Assembly (NCBI GenBank): GCA_949317995.1
Contig: OX439046.1
Coordinates: forward strand, 37,112,002-37,176,001
Origin: Acholoe squamosa
Lineage: Eukaryota; Annelida; Polychaeta; Phyllodocida; Polynoidae
Length of the DNA stretch: 64,000 bases
Direction of reading: 5' to 3'
Below the pieces are notes generated by a model, which made no database searches, was not told the DNA's origin, and worked only from the letters and a program-made list of their open reading frames with translations. Positions 47,700 through 57,646 of this stretch are shown here, piece after piece (position 1 is the stretch's first letter; each line of letters opens with the position of its first letter). Made by a program: the position numbers and the translations under genes.

Positions 47700-49157
47700 A
47701 TTGAGGAGTTCACAGACCTCTTTGTCGAGGGTGCAAAATACAAGGCAAAATACTTTACGCATGACATTCGCTGGAAGGACGAAGAACTTCCTGTCCAGCA
47801 TTGAGTGCAAAATGTTCCACTGTCCGTGAGACCAGCTCTTACAGAAGAACTGAAGAGACTACAGGATTTAGGTATGATAGAGCCTATAGAGGCTTCAGAA
47901 TGGGTTTCACCCATAGTAATTGCAAAGAAGAGCAATGCCCGCATTTGCATATGTGTCGATCTTAAGGACGTAAATTCAAAAATTGTCGTTGAGACTCACC
48001 CTATACCTAACATACATGAAATGCCTAGCACAGTGGGATGTGCTAAGATCTTCACAAAATTAGATCTCAGTTCAGCATACCACCAGATTCCACTAACAGA
48101 GAAATCTAAAGACATTACTGCGTTTATCACCCCAGATGGACTCTACCGCTACACTCGAGTTCCATTTGGGCTAGCATCAACCTCATCACAGTTTCAGCGT
48201 ATGATGCATTACATCTTCAAGGACACCAAAGGGGTCCGCTACTTTCAGGACGATGTCCTCATCTTTGCGGAGACCCAGAAGGAGCACGATGACATTCTGC
48301 GAACAGTGCTTACTCGCTTGCGACACCATGGACTTACGGTAAGCAAGGAGAAGTGTCAGTTCGGAGTCCAGTCGTTTGAGTACCATAGGCATACAATTAC
48401 ACACGAGGGTATTCGACCAAAGGACGACCTACCGTAATCTCCCGCATATAAGACGCGTCCTCTACGCCAAACAAATGCCTTGTGCGTCTTATAGGATTTC
48501 TTCAAGTTGGGGGTGCATCTTATACGCGGGGTTTTCCAACATTTCATTTGGGAAAATGCGCCGATGACAGCTTGAACTCATAGTGCCAGCACTGCGGCAG
48601 ACCGGTCGGTGTACATTTGCTCGGCGGGTTTGACGCCGACCGTGTGCTGATGACAGCTTGAACTCATAGAGCCTGCACTGCGGCAGACCGGGAGGTGTCG
48701 ACGCGCTCGGCGGGGAAGACGCCGACCGTGTGCCGATGACAGCATAGACTCAACAGGTTGACAATGCGGTGTGGCTTGCCGGGGTGTAGGGACGCATGGA
48801 CCGACGACAGCATAGACTTAACATTTCCTTTAATTTTTTGGGGGGTGGAGGGTGGGGGGTGCGTCTTATACGCGAACCCCCCCGCCCCCCCTGCTGAGTT
48901 GGGGGGCGTCTTGTACGTTGTTTTTTTTTTACAAATCGATTCAGAGGGGTTGGATGCGTCTTCTACGCGAACCAGCATATCCTGAGTTTGGGGAGCGTCT
49001 TCTACACGCACCACGTCTTCTACGCGGGAGATTAGGTAGTATTTGCAGTCGTAGATGCTCCGGCTCCTGAAAACAAGGATCGACTTTGTTCTTTCTTAGA
49101 CCTTTGCAAGTATATGTCCAAATTCATCCAAAACTTTGCTTTGAAAGTTGCCCCTCT
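47700..49157 (+). pseudogene. Gypsy reverse transcriptase (fossil, split by a transposon)
   Basis: Motifs in order: TEELKRLQDLGMIEP, PIVIAKKSNARICICVDLKD, FTKLDLSSAYHQIPL, FITPDGLYRYTRVPFGLAS and YFQDDVLIFAETQKEHDDIL. The connection region (SFLDLCKYMSKFIQNFA) lies after a CCGTAATC element at 48432-49036. This enzyme copies the element RNA in the Ty3/gypsy cycle; not functional here. Confidence 0.9.
48432..49036. mobile_element. CCGTAATC-family element, 605-bp form, in gypsy RT
   Basis: Ends CCGTAATCTCCCGCA and CGCGGGAGATTAGG with TA flanks (48430-48431, 49037-49038). The middle has three to four units of the GATGACAGCTTGAACTCATA / CCGACCGTGTGC repeat also seen in the 13021 and 19608 copies. 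It resembles the 622-bp form in overall plan. Confidence 0.9.
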
Positions 49158-49158
49158 A

Positions 49159-52100
49159 TAGTCCAGTAGATAGAGCATAAAGATTGGCACATTTGGCAGC
49201 AAGCATCAAAGTTTGTACGTAGGGGCTTTTTGACGTGCTGAATCCATTTCTAAGAGGAAACATCATTTTCGAGTAATTTTTCTGCTCATAAAATGACATT
49301 GAAAATAAAAAGTATTAAATAATTATTAAATTCCATGAAAAAAACCCAATACATTTTAAAAGAATTTATGAGCCTTCAAACCCACATAGAATAGCTACAA
49401 CCCATCAGTATTCATTATCTAAAGTCCAAATCAGTAATGTTTTAATTGGCTGTCTACATATTAATGACCTAATTTGCATATTTCAATCAGGTAGCTCTAC
49501 AAGCAAACCTGAGTCACTCAAAGCCTCTCTTTGATACTTGGCCTAGTGGTAGTTCTTTCACTAGCATTTAGTTTCAATTGATATAAAGTCATATATATAA
49601 TTAGACCTTCCCACATATACTGCTGACCCTAATTAGCATAATTTATGCAAAATAGAATGGACTAGGTGTATGTGTCAAGCTTTCAAGTCATATAGTAATC
49701 ATAAATATATCAATCCATCTCAGCTTGGATATACATTCCATGATGACCAATCATTATTTGATTGATTTAGTTCATGATTCTGTGTCTGATTAGCATAATT
49801 TATGCAAATTCATGGGGAAAAAATATGGTATGCTAATGTGTAATGTCAGAGCATGAAAGGTTGCAATATGAATAGATACCACTGGATATGAGACACTAAG
49901 GCATGCAAATATTGCTTGTATTTTCCCTTCATATAAACCAACAGTATATATTGATTGTCTGCATATCAATGACTCAATTGCATATTGTGATTAAGAAGTC
50001 CTATATGTTACACTAGGAGGAAAGTATAGATGTCAGCTGGAATTCTGAAAGATAACTGTTGGTAGCCATATTTAGCATAAACAGTAGTAGAGCAGACTAA
50101 AACAGCTTCTATAGTAAATAGATCTCTTTATAACAAAGTATCTCCCCCCACATTATCTATTAGAGGTGCTGTATGTATAAACAATGGGGTAATGTGATGA
50201 CAGCTTGCTGGACAGTGACAGGAGGGGGGATTAATTAGTAAGGGTCAGTATGTGTCAAAAATAGCAGTATGTGGTAGTGCTGGGGGGATTGAAGGTTTAT
50301 AGGAAGTCTTACTGTCATGCCTACCTGTCTGCTTCCCTGAAAGCCTGAAACTTTGTTTCTTGGACCTTTGAGTCAAGGGTCCTCTGCCCTTTCATCCTCA
50401 ACCGCTGGTCAGTTTAGTGAAGGGGCTTCTCCTACTAAGGCTGGATACCTACTAGGAGGTCCACAGTACCAGGGAACATATGCAGGACAGGGTTTCTCCA
50501 CTCCTATCACTGACCTTGGTCAGGTAAAGAGGGTGAGGGTCTTCTTGCAATTCCGGGTCATATGAAGCTATTCCATCCCCTGTTCCCCCAGATTAAAGTC
50601 TCGAGACAATTGAAACAGTGATGATTTTCTACCTATAAATTCTTTGGGGGGGGGGGTCGTAATAAAGTAGAAAGGTGTCATATTTGTTCAGCTACTCTCT
50701 TGAAACAGAGACAGAGGCGGGTCAGAGTGCTTAGTGCTTGAAAAAGGGTCACCACTTATGGCATTCCTATTCCTCTTTGTTATTTGGGCATGTTTCCCCG
50801 ACTGGAGTTTGATATTCTCACTACTTAAGTGAGGCGATGTGATAGGTATTTCCCCTAGGTAACTTTATACAACTTTACTATGGTTGTTGAAAGGTATGTG
50901 GGCTAATGCCCGCCTGTGAGTCCTTACTTAGGTAAAAGTAGTGCCCGCCTGTGAATCCTTACTTAGGTAAAAGTAAAGGACAGTATGATATCATTATTAG
51001 GTGTTGAATGCTGCAGTTTGCCTATAACCTTGCTCGAGGGTATTTAGAAAAGTGGGGAAGTGAGGAGGAGTGTCAGGCCAACACCTCCAAGTTGCATATA
51101 TGTGACCCATCCTTACAAAATGGTTCGGAAGTCGCACATGCAAAATGTTTAGTTATTGGCATATTCATTTGTAGCTCATCAAGAGCTTTCATTTGGTATA
51201 TAACACTTGCATATTTGAACCAGGTGGTCCTCTCTAGATCTTCTGTAGGAAAATTTAGTCGGATCGATTAAAAAATGATTTAACTGAGATAATTGACATA
51301 TTAAACATTTAATAATCTATGAATCCTATATGATTCCTATGTAATTCTATATAACCATTAAAATTAGATCTATGTCTTTTGGGCATTTGGGACCTAAATT
51401 CAATGTAGCAAGCAAGTATTCTGAAAGATATCTACACATATGTAAGAAAAATGCTAAAATATCAATTTTGAAAAATCTGATATTTTCTGACACTATACCA
51501 CTTGAAAGGGCCATATCTAGGCTTCTAAATGTGCGACTTCAGTACCACTTTGTTAGGATGGTTCACATATATGGTTAGGGGAGTGGGGGAAGCCCTGATT
51601 TTCTATCCCCAGTGGTTAGGATAGTGGGGAAGCCCTGATTCCCACCCAAGGCCTCAATGTTTTATACATAGCCTACAACTTTATCTAGAGACATGCTACT
51701 ATCAGACACTTTCTCTGACTTGAGCCTGCAAAATAATTGCAGGTGACTATAAATAGCTGTCCATCATCCTGGAATTTGGCGTCATAAGAGGAGAGTGTGT
51801 GCCCTGTATTGAAGATTGAAGAAGTTCATAGAGCAGCCTCTTTGAACTGTGGTACATGTATAGTACAACCTATCATTACATTAGCTTTAGCAGACTACTT
51901 CAGACAAGCACCAATGGAGGATCATTTTGCTGTTATGAGGATCTGTACCATGGTTTCAGGGGGTTCAGTCATAGTGCCAATTGAAACAGTGCTTGATGAA
52001 TAAACCCATGAACTATGGCCATGAATGTATCAGGCAGACCTATACTGTATGCTTGTAGGGTAGTAAACTAGTCATCAATATACAGACAGTAAAAATATGT

Positions 52101-53303
52101 ATTGATAATGGGTATAAAGGGGAAATACAATAGATATATTAGTATGCAATACTGCTTCCTGTGCTATTGCATAGATCATTAATTATGCAAATTAGGTATA
52201 TCACATTTAACATACCTTTCAAACATGGTTATCATGAGGTTCATGTTTAGTTAATTACCTAAAAGATGCTATGATGGATTGATATACTGTGATTACTGTA
52301 TTGCTGAAAGCTTGATACATTTACCCAATAGTCCTTAAATTTCTATTTTGCATAGATTATTCTAATTAGGGTTAGCAATATCTATGTGTAAAGCTTTAGC
52401 CAGTATGCAAAGACAATATCTAAATGGTAAAAGAATGCTAGAGAAATAGAAATTTTCTGCCTTAATCTTTCAGAAAGGTCTGGCGGTCCAGGTTGGCATG
52501 TGGAATTAAGTAATAATAATATGCAAATTAGGTCATTAATCTGCAAACAATCAACATACAACATGTACATAATACCTATTTAGACTTAAGATGATAATAA
52601 GTTGTTGGTCTGGTCCAACTATTTTGAGTGCCTTAAAACTTTTAATTTCTTTATTTAGTATTTATCAGTATTTTTCATAGATTTGAATAAATTAATATTA
52701 ATCCTCATCATGATCAATGTTTATCACCAATGGTTATTTATATTATTCTTCTTAAAATAAATCAATTATTGTTCAAGGAATTATGGTATAAGCTGAGATG
52801 GATTGATATGTAAATTTATGTTTACTACCGGGTATATGATAGAACATTTATATCCAGTAGTTCTATTTTGCATAAATTATGCTAATTAGAGTTAACAGTA
52901 TATGTGTTTAAGTCTAATGATATGCATGACTATATCAAAATTGGAACTATATATACTAGTGAAGCTATCACTATGCCTTTGTCTCTAAGATGTGTACTGC
53001 TTCAGGCCAGCTTGTGAAGCTACCTAATAAAAATATGCAAATTAGGTCATTGATATGCAGACAATGGATGCGAAAATGACTGATCAGGACATAAGATGAT
53101 AAACATTGGGTATTTTTCATGGAATTAAATAATTAATTAATACTTTTTATTTTCAATGTCAACTTATGAGCAGAAACTTTATTCGAAAATGATGTTTCCT
53201 CTTAGAAATGGATTCAGCACGTCAAAAAGCCCCTATGTGCAAACTTTGATGCTTGCTGCCAAATGTGCCAATGTGCCAAATCCAGGCTCTATCTACTGCA
53301 CTA
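49159..53303. mobile_element. 4.1-kb foldback transposon inserted in gypsy pol
   Basis: Ends TAGTCCAGTAGATAGAGC and the inverse of TAGTGCAGTAGATAGAGC (one mismatch). The 3-bp repeat CTA flanks it at 49156-49158 and 53304-53306. Imperfect arms of about 0.9 kb (to ~50060 and from ~52390) include CTAATTTGCATATTT and its inverse AAATATGCAAATTAG, and the GGAAACATCATTTTCGA block. No transposase frame. It shares ends and subterminal blocks with the 37321-43070 element, so the two are one family. Confidence 0.9.
50344..50523 (+). other. Exon-like segment inside the foldback transposon
   Basis: A 180-bp (60-codon) open segment is preceded by a pyrimidine-rich CTGCTTCCCTGAAAG acceptor-like site and followed by CAG/GTAAAGAG, a good donor site. 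Both ends are in phase 0. The peptide is Ser/Gly/Thr/Gln-rich (SSSTAGQFSEG, GGPQYQGTYAGQG) with no known domain. It may be a captured host exon or an exon of the transposon; chance is not excluded. Confidence 0.35.
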
Positions 53304-53306
53304 CTA

Positions 53307-53820
53307 CGAGAAATCATGAAGAAGAATATAACCTTCAAGTGGAAGAAATCGCATGACCAGATATTCTCCGATCTGAAATCAGAAATTGCTTCAAAACCAC
53401 TTCTACATGCATTCAACACATCTGACGGAGTCGCGACAATTGTCACCACAGACACAAGTGGATACGATCTTTCTTGGTGCTGTATTGTCTCAGGTCAGTT
53501 GTGGTTCGGAGAAAATTATCGCATTCATCTCTCGCACATTGTCCGACGCTGAGAAAAGGTACTCTACCATTGAAAGAGAAATGCTAGCATGCTATTGGGC
53601 ATCTCAGCGCCTATGCACATTCCTGTGGGGAATACCCTATACAGTACATACTGATCACAAACCTTTGCTTGACATACTGACAACAAAGGGTTTCTCGTCT
53701 GACAGAACAAGTCCTAGGATCAACAGGTGGTCTGCACGAGTACAACTTCCATGCTACATATGTTCCCGGTACCAATAACAAGATAGCTGACTGTCTATCA
53801 CGTCTTCCGGTACCAGGATT
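53307..53820 (+). pseudogene. Gypsy RNase H region (fossil)
   Basis: The segment resumes gypsy pol immediately after the foldback insertion. It shows LREIMKKNITFKW, SDLKSEI, FLGAVLSQ, TLSDAEKRYSTIEREMLACY and HTDHKPLLDIL, the RNase H core that removes the RNA strand of the replication hybrid. DCLSRLP-type sequence marks the end before integrase. Broken. Confidence 0.88.
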
Positions 53821-53849
53821 TCCTGATGAATTCTGCCATGATTCTCCCA

Positions 53850-54540
53850 TGGACAAGAGTATTGCACACATACAGGATGTTACAAATGCTGTCATTGCTG
53901 CAGATGAACTGCGGGATGCTATTAAAAATGACGCCAACTTGCAAAGTGTCATTGAGTACACTATATCTTCATGGCCTCCAGTAAAGTCACTTTTGAGTAA
54001 GGTGACTAAGTTCCATAGTGTTGCTAATGAACTATCCTTTGAGGATGGAATATTACGCAGACTCACTACAGGCCAGAGTGATACAGCTTGCCCATGAAGG
54101 ACACTTCGGTATGACTATGGTAAAATGAAGGCTACGGCAGTACTATTGGTTGCCATCAATGGATCGCCACATAGAACAGACTGTGAAAAACTGCACATAT
54201 TGCGCTGCTAGTGACAAACCTTATACATGTCATACGCCACCTCTCACCCCAGTTCCACTCCCTGAGAGAGCATGGCAAAAGGTTGCTATGGATATTGTTG
54301 GTCCATTTCCCAAAGCAAAGTTCAAATTTGCTATTGTCCTAGTAGATTACTACAATAAATGGTGTGAGGTTTCATTTGTCACTGAGGTGACAACCTGTCA
54401 GGTATGCACTAAGGTTCAAATACTTCAACACCAAAAGGTGAAACAAGTACATGGTAATTGTGTGATGTTAGAAGATGGTAAAAAATGGAACACTTCTAGG
54501 TTGTGCAAGGTACAAGTCAAAGTAAAGAGTATGAGTTAAA
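53850..54540 (+). pseudogene. Gypsy integrase region (fossil, incomplete)
   Basis: The H2C2 side (RHIEQTVKNCTYCAASDKP) and the start of the catalytic core (WQKVAMDIVGPFPKAKFKFA) are recognisable, followed by a short C-terminal tail (GNCVMLEDGKKWNTSRLCKV). The core is not complete. In an active element this enzyme inserts the cDNA. Confidence 0.85.
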
Positions 54541-54884
54541 TGACTGGTACCACATGGACATGTTGGTAGAGAACGATGAGAACATTCAGCCTGTACTAGT
54601 TATGCCACAGCAGGCACAACCAGTCCAAAATGAAAACAATGTACCTAGGGTGGCACAGCCGGTCCCTAATGAAAACAACCCAAGACGGGGAGTATGTATT
54701 AGGCGTGCTCTGCAGAGACTCAATGACTATCAGACTTAATTAACATTTACACTGTGTGTTCATTATTCATATTGATATCAACAAAGATTGTTGTGCTATA
54801 CTATATTCCATTTACTGTTCATATTACATGTATTACGATACTCTACGGTATCTGGTTTGAGAAAGGGAGATATGTTAGTAGTAT

Positions 54885-54930
54885 AATATTAGGTCTTCTT
54901 AAAATAATTATTTTAAGAAGACCTAATATT
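54885..54930. repeat. 46-bp perfect palindrome at the gypsy/Polinton boundary
   Basis: Reads identically on both strands, arm AATATTAGGTCTTCTTAAAA, centre AATT. It starts eight bases after gypsy similarity ends (54877) and lies about 170 bases from the last Polinton gene. It could be the Polinton terminus or an inverted-duplication scar. Confidence 0.95.
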
Positions 54931-55104
54931 CTGAAAAATTTAGATTATTTAAAAAGGAGGTCGATTATAAATAATATCCTATACCATGTATATGTTAAAT
55001 GGAATAAAGCATGCATATGTTAAATGGAAAGATTATGTGATAAAGTGAAATAAAAAAAAGAATCAAGATTTCATTTTTATTGTTTCTTTTATTCAAAAAC
55101 AATA

Positions 55105-55536
55105 TCATTTATCAGTTGATCCAAAACCATTGTCACCTCGCATGGTTTCATTAAGGATATCACATTCTTGAATGACAGGCATGTAAATTTTTTCCAATAT
55201 CATTTGTGCTATCCTGTCTCCTTGAGTTATTTTATATTCTTTTTCTCCGAAATTAAAGAGAATGACTCCTACATTACCTCTATAATCTCTATCTATGACT
55301 CCAGCACCTACATCGATGAAATATTTTAGCGTAAGTCCTGATCTCGGAGCCACACGAGCATAGCAACCAGGAGGTATGTCCAGTGCAATATCTGTTTTTA
55401 TTAATTCTTTACTTTTAGGAGGGATGATATAGTCATAGGCACTATATAAATCAAGTCCTGCTGCATCACTTGAAGCACGAGTTGGAGTGAAAGCTCTTGG
55501 AGATAATTTCCTGAACTTTAATAGAGACATCTTCAA
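55105..55536 (-). CDS. dut: dUTPase (trimeric type)
   Basis: A 143-residue protein of normal family length with all five dUTPase motifs. They are DAAGLDLYSA (24-33), PRSGLTLK (64-71), VGAGVIDRDYRGNVGVILFN (76-95; uridine-binding region with the catalytic Asp), GDRIAQMIL (106-114) and the C-terminal P-loop-like RGDNGFGST (133-141). It hydrolyses dUTP to dUMP and pyrophosphate, keeping uracil out of viral DNA. Start MKMSLLKF follows a short AT-rich leader; AATAAA lies after the stop on the coding strand. It is the last gene at the element's left end and follows a divergent relative at 55612-57406. A host-derived retained copy is less likely given its place in the gene row. Confidence 0.93.
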   Translation of the reverse strand: MKMSLLKFRKLSPRAFTPTRASSDAAGLDLYSAYDYIIPPKSKELIKTDIALDIPPGCYARVAPRSGLTLKYFIDVGAGVIDRDYRGNVGVILFNFGEKEYKITQGDRIAQMILEKIYMPVIQECDILNETMRGDNGFGSTDK

Positions 55537-56008
55537 TGAGATGACAGTATACTAACTGATTATTTCTTGTTGACAGTGCACAAAACTCATTTCACTTGCT
55601 GTTTATGCTATTCACAGAGATGTTTGCGAAGAAGTTGTCTTTACTTGAAGAGGACTCCAGTTGTCTTTACTTGAAGAGGACTCCATTATCTTTTTTATCT
55701 GATTAGCACCTTTCAGGAACCGATGCTCTTCTTCATATATCTGATTACCTATTTTGTTGTAAGCTGCATCATAACTTTCTTGATCTTCAGGGGTTCTTTC
55801 CAGCTTGTAACATTGTTTCAACTTTGAAGTGCATATTTTTTGTAATATAAGCTGTGCAACGGCTTCTCCTTTCTTTATTGTGGCTTCTTTCTCTTCTTTT
55901 TCATTAAAATTGTGCAACATAACTTTAATTTCTTCTCTGTAATGAGTGTCTATTATTTTTGTTTCAACATTTACATCATTATTTCTTTTTTTGCTCAAAG
56001 GCGATATA

Positions 56009-57225
56009 CCGTAATCTCCCGCGTATAAGGCGCGTCTTATACGCGAATCAGATCGTTCATGGGTCTTATACGCGGGAGCAAGGCTGCCTTGAGTTGGGGG
56101 TGCGCCTTATACGCGGGTTTTTCCGATATCTCAATTGGGGTTATGATGCTGACCATATGATTTTTTGAATGCCACAAATGAGGTGAGACCAGAAGTAGAA
56201 CTTAATTCTGACATTGTAGCATCAGATTTTTTGGTTTCCTTTTCTACATTCATGCATTCTATCAATGTTGTGGCATGTGAGAGAATGAATTTAAATCACC
56301 ACATTATCTAAACACAGTTTGAACATCTGTTCCTAAGTCAGACATATAGCAAGTGTATGTGAATGGTATACTGGCTCCATCTGGTGGCACTTCTAGGAAC
56401 TATTCCTGTAGTGGCACAATATAGGCCTACCTCATGAGTGGGAGACAGGGGACACATTAATCCATATCTGTTGCCACTCTCCACTAGGTTGTATTCCCAG
56501 TACTGTAGTTATAAACAGATTTAAGGTTATGTAGGGGCATATCCATGCTTTGATCACTGATTTACATGATACTTTTCATGTTATCATGTCAATAGGTCAC
56601 CATGATGTGGTTGGTTTGTCCCAAACTGTGTCAGAAGATAGTATGCATTATACTCCAAACTTCAAACTGTACCCTGTTCATGATCATTTATAATCATGCA
56701 TTCAATAGGAATAGTTCCCAGAAGTGCCACCAGATGGAGCCAGTATACCATTCACATACACTTGCTATATGTTTGACTGAAGAACAGATGTTCAAACTGT
56801 GTTTAGATAATGTGGTGTTTTAAATTCATTCTCTCACATGCCACAACATTGATAGAATGCATGAATGTATGAAAAGAAATCAAAAGAACTGATAATACAA
56901 TGTTAGAGATAAGTTCTACTTCAGGTCACACCTCATTTGTGGTATTCAAAAAAAATATATGATCAGCATCATACACAACCTGATCTTAACCCTACCTAAG
57001 GCTATCCCCAACTACAAGGAGACCCTTGTCTCCTTGTAGCAGGCCATGGACAAGGTGCGCCTTGTACGCGGACCAGACCCCCTGAGTTAGGGGTGCGCCT
57101 TATACGGGGGTTTTTTCAGTGTACCAATTCAGAGAAGGTATGTGCGCCTTCTACGCGAACCAGCCTTCTCTGAGTTGGGGGTGCGCCTTCTACGCGGGCT
57201 GCGCCTTCTACGCGAGAGATTACGG
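56009..57225. mobile_element. CCGTAATC-family element, 1.2-kb composite, in the dUTPase-like gene
   Basis: Ends CCGTAATCTCCCGCG and CGCGAGAGATTACGG, TA flanks 56007-56008 and 57226-57227. Family motifs (TATAAGGCGCGTCTTATACG, GAGTTGGGGGTGCGCC) fill only the outer ~130 and ~190 bases. The middle is a separate foldback unit at 56143-56972. Confidence 0.92.
56143..56972. mobile_element. 0.83-kb foldback element nested in the CCGTAATC element
   Basis: Left arm 56143-56407 and right arm 56707-56972 are inverse copies (about 265 bp, roughly 90% alike by eye). Shared words are ATGATGCTGA, CACAAATGAGGTG, CACATTATCTAAACACAG and CTGGCTCCATCTGGTGGCAC. The loop of ~300 bp has no coding frame. No target duplication was clear. 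Confidence 0.85.
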
Positions 57226-57646
57226 TAATACCATAATAACCATATGGAACAGAAACTTGGATACCTGTTTCTAGGAAACGACTTCCTTTAGGAGGGATGG
57301 TATATTCAGATGGACTGTATAAGTTGTATCCTATAGTGTAATATTTTTGAGCAGGAGAGATTGCATTAGGATTAATTTTAACGAATTTTAAGACTGGAGT
57401 TTCCATTTTTCAAGATGATGAAGTACTATCTTCTTTCTCTTCCTTTTTTGATGTATGTTTTATGTTGTTCTTCAATGATTGAGTACTATGTATATATGCT
57501 ATTCTCATGATATCTCAATCAGGTTATATGAACAAAGAACAAAACAAATTATATGATATATATATATATATATGTTTATTTTTTTATTCGTTTACAAAAA
57601 TTAGGTTTCTGTTGCTCTTTTCTTTGTTGTTTTCTTGGTTGGTTAG

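Larger units (their letters stand above)
45584..54877 (+). mobile_element. Fossil Ty3/gypsy element (Mag/SURL-like) with three insertions
   Basis: The order LTR, gag, zinc knuckles plus protease, reverse transcriptase, RNase H, integrase identifies a Metaviridae-type element. RT phrasing (VDLKDVNS, YHQIPL, VPFGLAS, YFQDDVLIF) fits the Mag-like clade that includes sea-urchin SURL elements. The coding parts carry several breaks, and three later elements lie inside: a solo LTR (46660-47022), a CCGTAATC element (48432-49036) and a foldback relative (49159-53303). Only the first bases of a 3' LTR are seen before the Polinton-like DNA. Inactive; the insertions make it older than they are. Confidence 0.92.
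55612..57406 (-). pseudogene. Second, divergent dUTPase-like gene split by a nested transposon
   Basis: The part at about 57226-57406 begins METPVLKFVKINPNA and shows a dUTPase-like GYNLYSPSEYTIPPKG...VPYGYYGI segment, parallel to residues 5-60 of the gene at 55105. The part at 55612-56008 matches the latter half (IIDTHYREEIKVMLHNFNEK, GEAVAQLILQKI) and then adds a tail of about 70 residues absent from the neighbour. Between them lies a CCGTAATC-family element with TA flanks. It is a tandem paralogue of the intact dUTPase and divergent enough that activity before insertion is doubtful. Confidence 0.8.

Noticed and set aside
47489-47950. Minus-strand 153-codon frame
   Set aside because: Antisense shadow of the gypsy protease and reverse transcriptase.
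53611-54066. Minus-strand 151-codon frame in the gypsy region
   Set aside because: Antisense shadow of the RNase H/integrase coding region.
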